A stretch of DNA of 64,000 bases from Halomonas denitrificans. Its GTDB lineage: Bacteria > Pseudomonadota > Gammaproteobacteria > Pseudomonadales > Halomonadaceae. The position numbers and the translations under genes are program-made. Every line of letters starts with the position of its first letter. Positions within the stretch are counted from its first letter, which is position 1. Location: contig NZ_PYVX01000001.1 of assembly GCF_003056305.1 (NCBI RefSeq), forward strand, positions 1 through 64,000, given 5' to 3'. The notes beneath the pieces were generated by a model. That model saw only the letters and a list, made by a program, of their open reading frames with translations, was not told the origin of the DNA and ran no database searches. Of the stretch, positions 50,874 to 60,217 are shown piece after piece.

Positions 50874-52463
50874 ATGTCCAACTCGACCCTCGCCCATGAA
50901 GCCGCGCTGCGCCGCACCTTCGCGATCATCTCGCACCCCGACGCCGGCAAGACCACCATCACCGAGAAGATGCTGCTGTTCGGAAACGCCATCCAGCTGG
51001 CCGGTTCCGTCAAGAGCAAGCGCGACGACCGCCACGCCACCTCCGACTGGATGAAGATGGAGCAGGAGCGGGGCATCTCCGTGACCACCTCGGTGATGCA
51101 GTTCCCCTACGGCGGGCGCATCGTCAACCTGCTCGACACGCCGGGCCACGAGGACTTCTCCGAGGACACCTACCGCACCCTGACCGCGGTGGACTCGGCG
51201 CTGATGGTGATCGACGGCGCCAAGGGCGTCGAGGCCCGCACCATCAAGCTGATGGAGGTGTGTCGCCTGCGCACCACGCCGATCCTCACCTTCGTCAACA
51301 AGATGGACCGCGATATCCGCGACCCCGTCGAGGTGATGGACGAGGTCGAGGAGGTGCTCAACATCCAGTGCGCGCCCATGACCTGGCCGATCGGCATGGG
51401 GCGTCACTTCAAGGGTGTCTACCACCTCTACAACGACACCATCCACCTCTACACCCAGGGCCAGGGCAACCGCATCCCCGAGGACAAGCGCATCGAGGGG
51501 CTCGACAACCCCGAGGTGGACGCGGTGCTCGGCGAGGACCAGGCCGAGGAGCTGCGCATGGAGGTCGAGCTGGTGCGCGGGGCCTCCCACGCCTTCGACC
51601 TCGAGGCGTATCGCCGCGGTGAGCTGACGCCGGTCTACTTCGGTACCGCCATGGGCAACTTCGGGGTGCGCGAGATGCTCGACGGCTTCGTCGAGTATGC
51701 GCCGCCGCCCCAGCCGCGGGAGACCGACACCCGCACGGTGGAGTCGGACGACGGACGCTTCACCGGCTTCGTCTTCAAGATCCAGGCGAACATGGACCCG
51801 AACCACCGCGACCGCATCGCCTTCCTGCGGGTCTGCTCGGGCAAGTACGAGAAGAACATGAAGATGCGCCACGTGCGCATCGGCAAGGACGTCAAGATCG
51901 CCGACGCCCTGACCTTCATGGCCGCGGATCGCTCCCAGGTGGAGGAGGCGTGGCCCGGCGACATCATCGGCCTGCACAACCACGGAACCATCCAGATCGG
52001 CGACACCTTCACCCAGGGCGAGGACATGCGCTTCACCGGCATCCCGCACTTCGCCCCGGAGCTCTTCAAGCGCGTGCGCCTCAAGGACCCGCTGAAGATG
52101 AAGGCGCTGCAGAAGGGCCTCCAGCAGCTCTCCGAGGAGGGCGCGACGCAGGTCTTCATGCCGATGGACAACAACGACCTGATCCTCGGCGCCGTGGGTA
52201 CCCTGCAGTTCGACGTGGTCGCCCACCGCCTGAAGGAGGAGTACAAGGTCGAGGCCGTCTACGAGGGCGTGAACGTCAACACCGCACGCTGGGTCTACTC
52301 GGACGACGCCAAGAAGCTCGAGGAGTTCAAGCGCAAGGCCAGCCAGAACCTCGCCATCGACGGCGGCGGTTACCTGACCTATATCGCCCCGACCCGGGTC
52401 AACCTGCAGATGACCCAGGAGCGCTGGCCGGAGATCCGCTTCCAGCCGACGCGTGAGCACTGA
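50874..52463 (+). CDS. prfC: Peptide chain release factor 3
   Basis: The 529-residue GTPase recycles RF1/RF2 from the ribosome. It has G1 SHPDAGKTT, the G2 region [13 protein letters not shown]3 [14 protein letters not shown] and G4 NKMDRD, followed by domain II ([25 protein letters not shown]) and the RF3 C-terminal domain. Length and order are standard. The gene is intact here; prfC is an integration site for some ICEs in other bacteria, but no insertion is present. Confidence 0.97.
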   Translation: MSNSTLAHEAALRRTFAIISHPDAGKTTITEKMLLFGNAIQLAGSVKSKRDDRHATSDWMKMEQERGISVTTSVMQFPYGGRIVNLLDTPGHEDFSEDTYRTLTAVDSALMVIDGAKGVEARTIKLMEVCRLRTTPILTFVNKMDRDIRDPVEVMDEVEEVLNIQCAPMTWPIGMGRHFKGVYHLYNDTIHLYTQGQGNRIPEDKRIEGLDNPEVDAVLGEDQAEELRMEVELVRGASHAFDLEAYRRGELTPVYFGTAMGNFGVREMLDGFVEYAPPPQPRETDTRTVESDDGRFTGFVFKIQANMDPNHRDRIAFLRVCSGKYEKNMKMRHVRIGKDVKIADALTFMAADRSQVEEAWPGDIIGLHNHGTIQIGDTFTQGEDMRFTGIPHFAPELFKRVRLKDPLKMKALQKGLQQLSEEGATQVFMPMDNNDLILGAVGTLQFDVVAHRLKEEYKVEAVYEGVNVNTARWVYSDDAKKLEEFKRKASQNLAIDGGGYLTYIAPTRVNLQMTQERWPEIRFQPTREH

Positions 52464-52536
52464 CTGCGCTAGTGCCAGTGCAGTCCCGGTCGGGGCTGAT
52501 CCGGGGCCAGGCCCCGGGGTGCCGGACCATCGAGGA

Positions 52537-52616
52537 GGCGCTGTGAACCCCTCCCTGGGCGCTACATTTGCCATCCATGGCAAATGTCCTCCTCTTCGGC
52601 CTGTCCCCGGCGCCCC
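52537..52616. repeat. 80-bp dispersed hairpin repeat, copy 1
   Basis: Aligns without gaps to 59991-60070. It starts GGCGCTGTGAACCCCTCCCT and ends CCGGCGCCCC. The middle holds a perfect 10-bp hairpin (ACATTTGCCA-TCCA-TGGCAAATGT, 52564-52587) whose stem differs from copy 2 in a compensatory way. Confidence 0.8.
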
Positions 52617-52644
52617 TCGCTTTGAGCAAGGCAGCAGAGGTAGC

Positions 52645-52672
52645 TTGCTCCTTGCTCCTTGCTCCTTGCTCC
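52645..52672 (+). repeat. Four tandem TTGCTCC heptamers before tatD
   Basis: Four exact TTGCTCC units, followed by degenerate TTGTAGC and TTGCCCC, end 2 bp before the tatD ATG. The repeat lies where the ribosome-binding site should be and no good Shine-Dalgarno is visible. Confidence 0.8.
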
Positions 52673-52687
52673 TTGTAGCTTGCCCCT

Positions 52688-53452
52688 ATGCTGATCGACG
52701 CCCACTGCCACCTGGACTTCCCCGACTTCGATGCCGACCGTGAGGCGGTGTTCGAGCGGGCCAGGGCGGTGGGCGTCACGCATTTCGTGGTGCCCGGCAC
52801 GACCCGGCGACACTGGGGGCGGGTGCTGGCGCTGGGCAAGCGCGAGGACGTCGGCGTCTGCCTGGGGCTGCATCCCTACTTCATGGACGAGCACGCCCCG
52901 GACGACGTCGAGGCGCTGGCGCAGTGGGTGGAGGAGCATCCGGAGCTCGTGGCGATCGGCGAGTGCGGCATCGACGCCCGCTTCGACGAGACTCTCGACG
53001 CCCAGTGGCGCCTGTTCGACGCCCAGCTGCGCCTGGCCAAGGAGAAGGCGCTGCCGGTGGTGATCCACTGCGTGCAGGCCAACGACCGGGTCGCCAAGCG
53101 GCTGCGTCAGCTGGCGCTCCCCGCGGGCGGGTTGATCCACTCCTTCGCCGGCTCGCCCGAGCAGGCCAAGCGGTTCCTCGATCTCGGCTTCACCCTGGGG
53201 CTCGGCGGGGCGACGACCTTCGAGCGCGCCAGGAGGGTGCACCGCGCCGTGGCCTCGCTGCCGGACGACGGCTACGTGCTGGAGACCGACAGCCCCGACA
53301 TGCCGCTGGCCGGCCACCAGGGCGAGCGCAACGAGCCGGCGCGGGTCGCCGAGGTGTGCCGCCGGGTGGCCGAGCTTCGCGGCCAGTCGGAGGAGCGGGT
53401 GGCGGCGGCGAGCACCGCCACCGCGCGCCGCCTGTTCGGGCTGGCTACTTGA
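52688..53452 (+). CDS. tatD: TatD-family metal-dependent nuclease
   Basis: The 254-residue protein has the TatD amidohydrolase fold: DAHCHLDF at the N-terminus, GLHPYF, AIGECGID, VIHCVQAND, HSFAGS and the metal-binding YVLETDSPDMPL. Members act as 3'-5' DNA exonucleases or D-aminoacyl-tRNA deacylase-like enzymes. Among the several TatD paralogues (TatD, YcfH, YjjV) the closest one is not certain, so the symbol is provisional. Its stop overlaps the convergent ygfZ stop. Confidence 0.87.
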   Translation: MLIDAHCHLDFPDFDADREAVFERARAVGVTHFVVPGTTRRHWGRVLALGKREDVGVCLGLHPYFMDEHAPDDVEALAQWVEEHPELVAIGECGIDARFDETLDAQWRLFDAQLRLAKEKALPVVIHCVQANDRVAKRLRQLALPAGGLIHSFAGSPEQAKRFLDLGFTLGLGGATTFERARRVHRAVASLPDDGYVLETDSPDMPLAGHQGERNEPARVAEVCRRVAELRGQSEERVAAASTATARRLFGLAT

Positions 53453-54479
53453 CCGCCAGCGTTTCCGGGTCCAGCCGCTCCACCGAGTAGGGCAGCTTCA
53501 GCAGCTTCAGCTTCTGGCCGGCGCAGCGCAGGGGCAGGGCGGGCTCCTTGGTGCTCATCACCGCCAGCACCTCGGCCTCGCCGTAGGCGTCGAGCTCGGC
53601 CCACAGCACCTCACCGAGGCGCTTGTCGTTGGCGTCCTCGATGGCGCTGCCGGGTTCCGGCAGCAGGCCGCCGTCGAGCTGGGCCCGCACCAGGCGCTTC
53701 TTGACCTGGCCGCGGAAGTGGGCGCGGGCGACTACCTCCTGGCCGGTGTAGCAGCCCTTCTTGAAGCTGATGCCGCCCAGCGCCTCCCAGTTGATCATCT
53801 GCGGCAGGTAGGTATCGCGCTGATCGGCATCGAGCCAGGCGAGTCCGGCCTGGATGTCGTGCAGCCGCCACACGGCGTTGTCGACCGGCGTGGCGTGCTC
53901 CGCGAGCCGCGACCACTCCGCCGCGACGCGCTCGGCAGGCAGGCATACCAGCAGGCGAGGGCGCGGCCCTGGGTGGGCCAGCAGCTGGACCGCCGGGTCG
54001 CCGCTCTGGTGCCAGGCGCGCGGTGCCGCGGCGTCGAAGCGCACCTCGGCGAGCGCCGGGGCCTCGCGGCCGATCAGGCCGAGCAGCGCGAGATCGTCAC
54101 GGGTCCGCAGCTCGGTCTTGTAGAAGGCGGCAAACTTCGCCAGGTGCTCGGCAAGCGACGCCACCAGGCTCGCGTGCATGATCAGGCGGTAGTGATCCGG
54201 GGCGACACGCATCAGCTGGGCGTTGGCCAGCATACGCCCCTTGGGGGTGCAGAAGCAGGTCAGCGGGGCGAAGGTGCCGTCGGCCAGCGATACCTGGGCG
54301 CTGGTCTGGCCCTGCAGGAAACGCTCGGCATCCGGGCCCTCGACGTCGAGCATGCCCAGGTGGGCCAGTGGCGTCATCACCGTGCTCTCCAGGGCGAGGC
54401 GGGGCGCCGCGGGCGTCTCGAACGTCACCCGGTCGCCGGCCTCCTGCCGGCCGCCGGTGGCAGCGATCCAATCCTTCAT
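53445..54479 (-). CDS. ygfZ: Folate-binding YgfZ-family protein
   Basis: The 344-residue protein shows the signature KGCYTGQEVVARAHFRGQVKKRLV near residue 240 and the GcvT-like N-terminal LDVEGPDAERFLQGQTSAQV. YgfZ helps Fe-S cluster enzymes, including MiaB-type radical enzymes, in a folate-dependent way. ATG at 54479 follows GAGGAG; an upstream ATG at 54512 is less likely. Confidence 0.92.
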   Translation of the reverse strand: MKDWIAATGGRQEAGDRVTFETPAAPRLALESTVMTPLAHLGMLDVEGPDAERFLQGQTSAQVSLADGTFAPLTCFCTPKGRMLANAQLMRVAPDHYRLIMHASLVASLAEHLAKFAAFYKTELRTRDDLALLGLIGREAPALAEVRFDAAAPRAWHQSGDPAVQLLAHPGPRPRLLVCLPAERVAAEWSRLAEHATPVDNAVWRLHDIQAGLAWLDADQRDTYLPQMINWEALGGISFKKGCYTGQEVVARAHFRGQVKKRLVRAQLDGGLLPEPGSAIEDANDKRLGEVLWAELDAYGEAEVLAVMSTKEPALPLRCAGQKLKLLKLPYSVERLDPETLAVK

Positions 54480-54629
54480 CTGCGGGGCTCCTCGTGATTC
54501 GGTGTCGGGCATGATGCTGCGCTAGATGCGGGCGACGGGGCGGCATTGCAAGCGCTGCCCGGTGCTCGGGAGGCATGCTAGACTCGTGGCCTGCTCCCAC
54601 TCACCCTTCATTCGTCTCAGGAGCCGAGC

Positions 54630-54827
54630 ATGGCCCAGCAGTCATTGAGCTTTCAGGGCGTCGAGAACGCCGACCAGGTCAACCGCATCACCACCGCCCT
54701 GATGATGCTCGACGGCGTCGAGAGTGTCGAGGTCGGCCGCCACGGCGCGGAAGTCGAGGGCAAGGCCCGCCGCGAGGCGCTGATCCAGGCGGTCAAGGCC
54801 CTGAAGCTCGGCATCGAGGTGAAGTGA
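54630..54827 (+). CDS. Small HMA-fold-like protein without CxxC
   Basis: The 65-residue protein (MAQQSLSFQGVENADQVNRITTALMMLDGVESVEVGRHGAEVEGKARREALIQAVKALKLGIEVK) has the beta-alpha-beta pattern and VESVEV spacing of heavy-metal-associated domains, but no cysteine pair, so it should not bind copper in the usual way. It precedes an OsmC-family gene by 44 bp on the same strand and is probably in one operon. Confidence 0.7.
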   Translation: MAQQSLSFQGVENADQVNRITTALMMLDGVESVEVGRHGAEVEGKARREALIQAVKALKLGIEVK

Positions 54828-54871
54828 CCCCGCAGTGATGCGAGGCCGTACAACGTGACAGGAGTGTCGGC

Positions 54872-55309
54872 GTGAGAAAGACCATTGAAGTCGTCAGCGA
54901 GCGCAACCATGTCTATCGCCAGCGGGTCGAACTGGACGGGTTCGAGGAGCTCTTCGTCGACGTGCCCGAGGCCTATGGTGGCGAGAACAGCGCCCCGGAT
55001 CCCCACGACTACTTCGATCTCTCCCTGGGCGCCTGCAAGGCGATCACCGCCATGATGTACGCCCGGCGCAAGCAGTGGCCGCTGTCGGGGGTGAGCGTCA
55101 CGGTCAACCGCGACGACAGCCAGGAGCGCCACGGGACCTATCGCCTCGACGTGGCGATGGCCTTCCACGGCATCGAGGACGTCGAGCAGCGGGCGCGGCT
55201 CGAGGAGATCAGCGACAAGTGCCCGATTCATCGGCTGATGACCACCGCCACCGTGGAGGTCTCCACCCGTCTCGCCGACCAGAGCACCCCAACCCGCGCC
55301 GACGCCTGA
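54872..55309 (+). CDS. OsmC-family protein
   Basis: The 145-residue protein has the OsmC/Ohr-like core: PDPHDYFDLSLGACKAITAMMYARRK with one catalytic-type Cys, and a second Cys in EISDKCPIHRLMTTATVEV. OsmC/YhfA proteins reduce organic hydroperoxides or act as accessory stress proteins. The start is a GTG with AGGAG 8 bases upstream. Confidence 0.88.
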   Translation: MRKTIEVVSERNHVYRQRVELDGFEELFVDVPEAYGGENSAPDPHDYFDLSLGACKAITAMMYARRKQWPLSGVSVTVNRDDSQERHGTYRLDVAMAFHGIEDVEQRARLEEISDKCPIHRLMTTATVEVSTRLADQSTPTRADA

Positions 55310-55375
55310 CCCCGCGCCCGGCGTCGTTTCCTTCTCGGGCGCCGCGACGGCGTCCGGACCGTCATCGGAGCCGTC

Positions 55376-57403
55376 ATGAGCAAGCCCTTTCGTCTGCAGT
55401 CCAAGTTCCAGCCGGCCGGCGACCAGCCCGCGGCCATCCAGGGCCTGATCGGCGGGCTCGAGTCGGGGCTGGCCCACCAGACGCTGCTCGGCGTGACCGG
55501 TTCGGGCAAGACCTTCACCATGGCCAACGTGGTCGAGCGTCTGCAGCGCCCGACCATCGTGATGGCGCCCAACAAGACCCTGGCGGCGCAGCTCTACGGC
55601 GAGTTCAAGGCGTTCTTCCCCGACAACGCCGTGGAGTACTTCGTCTCCTACTACGACTACTACCAGCCCGAGGCCTACGTGCCGTCGTCGGACACCTTCA
55701 TCGAGAAGGATGCCTCGATCAACGATCACATCGAGCAGATGCGCCTCTCCGCCACCAAGGCGCTGCTGGAGCGCCGCGACGCCATCATCGTGGTCTCGGT
55801 CTCGGCGATCTACGGCCTGGGCGACCCGGACCAGTACCTGAAGATGCGCCTGCACTTCACCCGCGGCGAGCTGATCGACCAGCGCGCCTTCCTGCGCCGC
55901 CTGGCGGAGCTGCAGTACACGCGCAACGACCTGGACTTCAAGCGCGGCACCTACCGGGTGCGCGGCGACGTGATCGACATCTTCCCGGCCGATGCCGAGG
56001 ACGAGGCGGTGCGCGTCGAGCTCTTCGATGACGAGATCGATACCATCAGCCTCTTCGATCCGCTCACCGGCGAGGTGCGAGGCAAGGTGCCGCGCATGAC
56101 CATCTACCCCAAGTCGCACTACGTGACGCCGCGGGAGACCATCCTCGGCGCCATCGAGGAGATCAAGGCTGAGCTGGTCACTCGCCTTGACCAGCTGCGC
56201 AAGCAGGAGAAGCTGGTCGAGGCCCAGCGCCTGGAACAGCGCACCCTCTACGACATCGAGATGATGCTGGAGCTCGGCTACTGCAACGGCATCGAGAACT
56301 ACTCGCGCTACCTCTCGGGGCGCGATCCGGGTGCGCCGCCGCCGACCTTCTTCGACTACCTGCCGGCCGACGCGCTGCTGTTCATCGACGAGTCCCACGT
56401 CAGCGTTCCCCAGGTAGGCGGCATGTACAAGGGCGACCGCTCGCGCAAGGAGACCCTCGTCGAGTACGGCTTCCGCCTGCCCTCGGCGCTCGACAACCGG
56501 CCGATGAAGTTCGAGGAGTGGGAGCGCATCTGCCCGCAGACGATCTTCGTCTCGGCCACCCCAGGCCCCTACGAGGCCGAGCACGCAGGCCAGGTGGTCG
56601 AGCAGGTGGTGCGGCCCACCGGCCTGCTCGACCCGGAGATCGAGGTGCGCCCGGCCACCACCCAGGTCGACGACCTGCTCTCCGAGATCCGCGCGCGCAC
56701 CGAGGTAGGCGAGCGGGTGCTGGTCACCACCCTGACCAAGCGCATGGCCGAGGACCTCACCGAGTACCTGGACGAGCACGACGTGCGGGTGCGCTACCTG
56801 CACTCCGACATCGACACCGTGGAGCGGGTCGAGATCATCCGCGACCTGCGGCTCGGCAAGTTCGACGTCCTGGTGGGGATCAACCTGCTGCGCGAGGGCC
56901 TCGACATTCCCGAGGTCTCGCTGGTGGCGATCCTCGATGCCGACAAGGAGGGCTTCCTGCGCAACGAGCGCTCGCTGATCCAGACCATCGGCCGCGCCGC
57001 GCGCAACGCCCACGGCAAGGCGATCCTCTACGGCGACCGGGTCACCGACTCCATGCGTCGCGCCATGGAGGAGACCGAGCGCCGGCGCACCAAGCAGATC
57101 GCCCACAACGAGGCCCACGGCATCACGCCGACCACCGTGACCCGCTCGGTGGCCGACATCATGGAGGCCGCCCAGGCCCCCGGCAAGAAGGGCAAGGGGC
57201 GCCGTGGCGAGCGCAAGGTCGCCGAGCCCGAGGCCGTCTACGATCCCGCCGAGCTGTCGCCCCAGGCGCTGCTCAAGGAGATCGCCAAGGTCGAGGACGG
57301 CATGCACGAGGCGGCGCAGAACCTCGAGTTCGAGGAGGCCGCGCGGCTGCGCGATCGCCTGCACGTGCTCAAGGAGCGCCAGCTGATGCTGGGCTCGGCC
57401 TGA
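55376..57403 (+). CDS. uvrB: Excinuclease ABC subunit B
   Basis: The 675-residue DNA-damage recognition helicase has Walker A GVTGSGKT, the beta-hairpin region [27 protein letters not shown] and the helicase motif [52 protein letters not shown] follows, and the C-terminal UVR motif is in [32 protein letters not shown]. It works with UvrA and UvrC in nucleotide excision repair. Complete and of family length. Confidence 0.98.
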   Translation: MSKPFRLQSKFQPAGDQPAAIQGLIGGLESGLAHQTLLGVTGSGKTFTMANVVERLQRPTIVMAPNKTLAAQLYGEFKAFFPDNAVEYFVSYYDYYQPEAYVPSSDTFIEKDASINDHIEQMRLSATKALLERRDAIIVVSVSAIYGLGDPDQYLKMRLHFTRGELIDQRAFLRRLAELQYTRNDLDFKRGTYRVRGDVIDIFPADAEDEAVRVELFDDEIDTISLFDPLTGEVRGKVPRMTIYPKSHYVTPRETILGAIEEIKAELVTRLDQLRKQEKLVEAQRLEQRTLYDIEMMLELGYCNGIENYSRYLSGRDPGAPPPTFFDYLPADALLFIDESHVSVPQVGGMYKGDRSRKETLVEYGFRLPSALDNRPMKFEEWERICPQTIFVSATPGPYEAEHAGQVVEQVVRPTGLLDPEIEVRPATTQVDDLLSEIRARTEVGERVLVTTLTKRMAEDLTEYLDEHDVRVRYLHSDIDTVERVEIIRDLRLGKFDVLVGINLLREGLDIPEVSLVAILDADKEGFLRNERSLIQTIGRAARNAHGKAILYGDRVTDSMRRAMEETERRRTKQIAHNEAHGITPTTVTRSVADIMEAAQAPGKKGKGRRGERKVAEPEAVYDPAELSPQALLKEIAKVEDGMHEAAQNLEFEEAARLRDRLHVLKERQLMLGSA

Positions 57404-57424
57404 CGGTAACCGGGAGGGGAGACG

Positions 57425-58252
57425 ATGCCTGAAGGCCCCGAGATCCGTCGCGCGGCCGATCGCGTGCATCGCCAGCTCGCCGGACGGCGGCTGGAGGACG
57501 CCTGGTTCGCCTTTCCCGAGCTGGCGGGGCAGGCCGCCTCGCTGATCGGGCGCGAGGTCAGCGCCGTGGACAGCTGGGGCAAGGCGCTGCTGACCCGCTT
57601 CGACGACGGCCGGGTGCTCTACTCACACAACCAGCTCTATGGCGTCTGGAAGCTGCACGACGCCGAGCGCGAGCCCGACACCGGCCGCTCGCTGCGGGTG
57701 CGCCTGGTGGCCGAGGGGAGGGCGGCGAGCCTCTACAGCGCCTCGGACGTCTCGCTCTGGGAGGCCGGGCGGCTCGACGAGCACCCGTTCCTGTCACGAC
57801 TTGGCCCTGACCTGCTGACCCACGGGGTCACGGTGGAGCAGGCCGCGGCGCGGCTGCTCGAGCCTCGCTTTCGCCGCCGGGGCCTCGGCGGGCTGCTGCT
57901 CGACCAGTCGCTGTTCGCCGGCATCGGCAACTACCTGCGCTCCGAGATCCTGTTCTTCGCCGGGCTCCATCACCGCATCCGTCCCCAGTCCCTGGAGGAG
58001 GAGGGGCTGACGCACCTGGCCGAGAGCCTCCTCGCGGTGACGCGCCAGGCCTACGAGGAGGCCGGGGTCACCAACCGTCCCGACTGGGCGGCGGCCGATC
58101 GGGCCCGGGGTGCCTCACGGCGTCGCTGGCGCTTTGCCGTGTTCGAGCGTGACGGCCTGCCGTGCCACGCCTGCGGGACAACGATCGTGCGCACCGCGGT
58201 GGCCTCGCGACGGCTCTACTTCTGCCCGGCCTGTCAGCCTGGCCCTGTGTAG
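57425..58252 (+). CDS. nei: Endonuclease VIII (DNA glycosylase/AP lyase)
   Basis: The 275-residue enzyme removes oxidised pyrimidines. The catalytic Pro follows the initiator Met (MPEGPEIRRAADRVHRQLAG), LLLDQSLFAGIGNYLRSEILFFAGLHH is the H2TH region, and the zinc finger is CHACGTTIVRTAVASRRLYFCPAC. It starts 21 bp after uvrB on the same strand, so two repair genes are probably co-transcribed. Confidence 0.93.
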   Translation: MPEGPEIRRAADRVHRQLAGRRLEDAWFAFPELAGQAASLIGREVSAVDSWGKALLTRFDDGRVLYSHNQLYGVWKLHDAEREPDTGRSLRVRLVAEGRAASLYSASDVSLWEAGRLDEHPFLSRLGPDLLTHGVTVEQAAARLLEPRFRRRGLGGLLLDQSLFAGIGNYLRSEILFFAGLHHRIRPQSLEEEGLTHLAESLLAVTRQAYEEAGVTNRPDWAAADRARGASRRRWRFAVFERDGLPCHACGTTIVRTAVASRRLYFCPACQPGPV

Positions 58253-58260
58253 CTATCATA

Positions 58261-58282
58261 TTTATACCGTTACCTAGCATCG
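58261..58282 (+). repeat. 22-bp intergenic motif, second copy
   Basis: 20/22 identical to 3213-3234, beginning TTTATACCGTTA and ending CATCG. It lies 8 bp after the nei stop, as the other lies 15 bp after the gcvT stop. Confidence 0.5.
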
Positions 58283-58316
58283 CTGACTACAACGAATCAG
58301 ACCTTTGGGGAGAATG

Positions 58317-58343
58317 TCGACAGGACGGAGGGTAGGGTATAAT
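58317..58343 (+). promoter_or_regulatory. Promoter upstream of fumarase
   Basis: A perfect TATAAT (58338-58343) is preceded 15 bp upstream by TCGACA (58317-58322). The leader to the fumarase ATG would be about 72 nt. The short spacing suggests activator dependence or another -35. Confidence 0.5.
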
Positions 58344-58421
58344 GCCCGCCGTTCAGGCCCGACGTGGCGCCGCTTTCCGGCGCAGGCGGGCATGCCGACA
58401 ACGCCAAGGAGCTCCTTGACC

Positions 58422-59927
58422 ATGACCGTGATTCGCCAGGACGATCTGATCCAGAGCGTCGCCGATGCCCTGCAGTACATCTCCTACTACCACCCGAAGG
58501 ACTTCATCGACGCCATGGCCGCGGCCTACGAGCGGGAGGAGAACCCGGCGGCCAAGGATGCGATCGCCCAGATCCTGATCAATTCGCGGATGTGTGCCTT
58601 CGGCAAGCGCCCGATCTGCCAGGACACCGGCATCGTCACGGTCTTCGTGCACGTGGGCATGAACGTGCGCTTCGAGGCCGACATGAGCCTCGACGACATG
58701 ATCAACGAGGGCGTGCGCCGCGCCTACCAGCTGCCGGACAACGTGCTGCGCGCCTCGGTGCTGGCCGACCCGGACGGCAAGCGCGCCAACACCAAGGACA
58801 ACACCCCGGCGGTGATCCACCACAAGCTGGTGCCCGGCGACACCGTCGAGGTGCACGTGGCGGCCAAGGGCGGCGGCAGCGAGGCCAAGTCCAAGTTCGC
58901 CATGCTCAACCCCTCGGACAGCGTGGTCGACTGGGTGATGGAGCAGCTGCCCAAGATGGGCGCCGGCTGGTGCCCGCCGGGCATGCTCGGCATCGGCATC
59001 GGCGGCACCGCCGAGAAGGCCATGGAGATCGCCAAGGAGGCGCTGCTCGATCCCATCGACATCCAGGACCTGCAGGCACGCGGCCCGGCCAACCGGGCCG
59101 AGGAGCTGCGCCTGGAGCTGTTCGACAAGGTCAACCGGAGCGGCATCGGCGCCCAGGGGCTGGGCGGGCTGACCACGGTGCTCGACATCAAGGTCAAGGA
59201 CTACCCGACCCACGCCGCCAACAAGCCGGTGGCGATCATCCCCAACTGCGCCGCCACCCGCCACGCCCACTTCACCCTCGACGGCTCCGGCCCCGCGGCG
59301 CTGCCCGCACCGAAGCTCGAGGACTGGCCGGAGATCACCCGCGAGGCGGGCGACAACGTCAAGCGCGTCGACCTCGACCGCGTGACGCCGGAGGAGGTCA
59401 AGACCTGGCAGCCCGGCGACACCCTGCTGCTCAACGGCAAGCTGCTCACCGGCCGCGACGCCGCCCACAAGCGCATGGTCGACATGATCGCCAAGGGCGA
59501 GCCGCTGCCCGTGGACATGCAGGGTCGCTTCATCTACTACGTGGGCCCGGTGGATCCGGTGCGTGACGAGGTAGTCGGCCCGGCCGGTCCCACCACCGCC
59601 ACGCGCATGGACAAGTTCACCCGCACCATGCTCGAGGAGACCGGCCTGCTGGGCATGGTCGGCAAGGCCGAGCGGGGCGAGGCGGCCATCGAGGCGATCC
59701 GCGACAACGAGGCCGTCTACCTGATGGCCGTGGGCGGCTCCGCCTACCTGGTCGCCCAGGCGATCAAGCAGGCCCGCGTGGTCGGCTTCGAGGACCTCGG
59801 CATGGAGGCGATCTACGAATTCGAGGTCGAGGACATGCCTGTGACGGTGGCGGTCGACAGCCAGGGCACCTCCGTGCACCAGACCGGTCCGGCCAAGTGG
59901 AAGGAGATCATCGCCGAGCGCGCCTGA
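58422..59927 (+). CDS. fumA: Class I fumarate hydratase
   Basis: The 501-residue Fe-S fumarase interconverts fumarate and malate in the TCA cycle. Family segments are RPICQDTGIVTVFVHVGMNV (cluster cysteine), WCPPGMLGIGIGGTAEKAMEIAKEA, PNCAATRHAHFTLDGSGPA and the beta-domain GEPLPVDMQGRFIYYVGPVDPVRDEVVGPAGPTTATRMDKF. ATG at 58422 with AAGGAG upstream gives the standard N-terminus. Confidence 0.95.
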   Translation: MTVIRQDDLIQSVADALQYISYYHPKDFIDAMAAAYEREENPAAKDAIAQILINSRMCAFGKRPICQDTGIVTVFVHVGMNVRFEADMSLDDMINEGVRRAYQLPDNVLRASVLADPDGKRANTKDNTPAVIHHKLVPGDTVEVHVAAKGGGSEAKSKFAMLNPSDSVVDWVMEQLPKMGAGWCPPGMLGIGIGGTAEKAMEIAKEALLDPIDIQDLQARGPANRAEELRLELFDKVNRSGIGAQGLGGLTTVLDIKVKDYPTHAANKPVAIIPNCAATRHAHFTLDGSGPAALPAPKLEDWPEITREAGDNVKRVDLDRVTPEEVKTWQPGDTLLLNGKLLTGRDAAHKRMVDMIAKGEPLPVDMQGRFIYYVGPVDPVRDEVVGPAGPTTATRMDKFTRTMLEETGLLGMVGKAERGEAAIEAIRDNEAVYLMAVGGSAYLVAQAIKQARVVGFEDLGMEAIYEFEVEDMPVTVAVDSQGTSVHQTGPAKWKEIIAERA

Positions 59928-59990
59928 CGCGCTAGTGACGTTCGAGGCTGGCGTCTCGAATGGACAGTGCCGGCCACAGGTCTACGCGGG

Positions 59991-60070
59991 GGCGCTGTGA
60001 ACCCCTCCCTGGGCGCTACCGACGCCATCCCTGGCGTAGGCCCCCCGCTACGACCTGTCGCCGGCGCCCC
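59991..60070. repeat. 80-bp dispersed hairpin repeat, copy 2
   Basis: Second copy of 52537-52616. The central hairpin (60018-60041) has arms ACCGACGCCA and TGGCGTAGGC with loop TCCC; four to five stem positions differ from copy 1 on both arms, while the loop-proximal GCCA/TGGC is kept. Confidence 0.8.
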
Positions 60071-60102
60071 TTGCTGCGGCGTGTTCCAGCAACGGCTTTC
60101 TG

Positions 60103-60126
60103 CGGCCCCGCCATCTGGTGGGGCCG
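60103..60126 (+). terminator. Terminator downstream of fumarase
   Basis: CGGCCCCGCCA and TGGTGGGGCCG form an 11-bp stem with one G-T pair and a very short loop; TCGTCGTTGAC follows. The T-tract is weak. Confidence 0.5.
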
Positions 60127-60217
60127 TCGTCGTTGACGGTATGCTGGGAGGGTACGGCAACAGGACACGGTGTTTTAGGGCGGCCACGCCGTCGTCCCAC
60201 GGAACGGGGAGTCGACC

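Noticed and set aside
50874..52463. prfC as an integration hotspot
   Set aside because: prfC hosts SXT/R391-type elements in other bacteria, but here the gene is complete with no flanking repeat or integrase.
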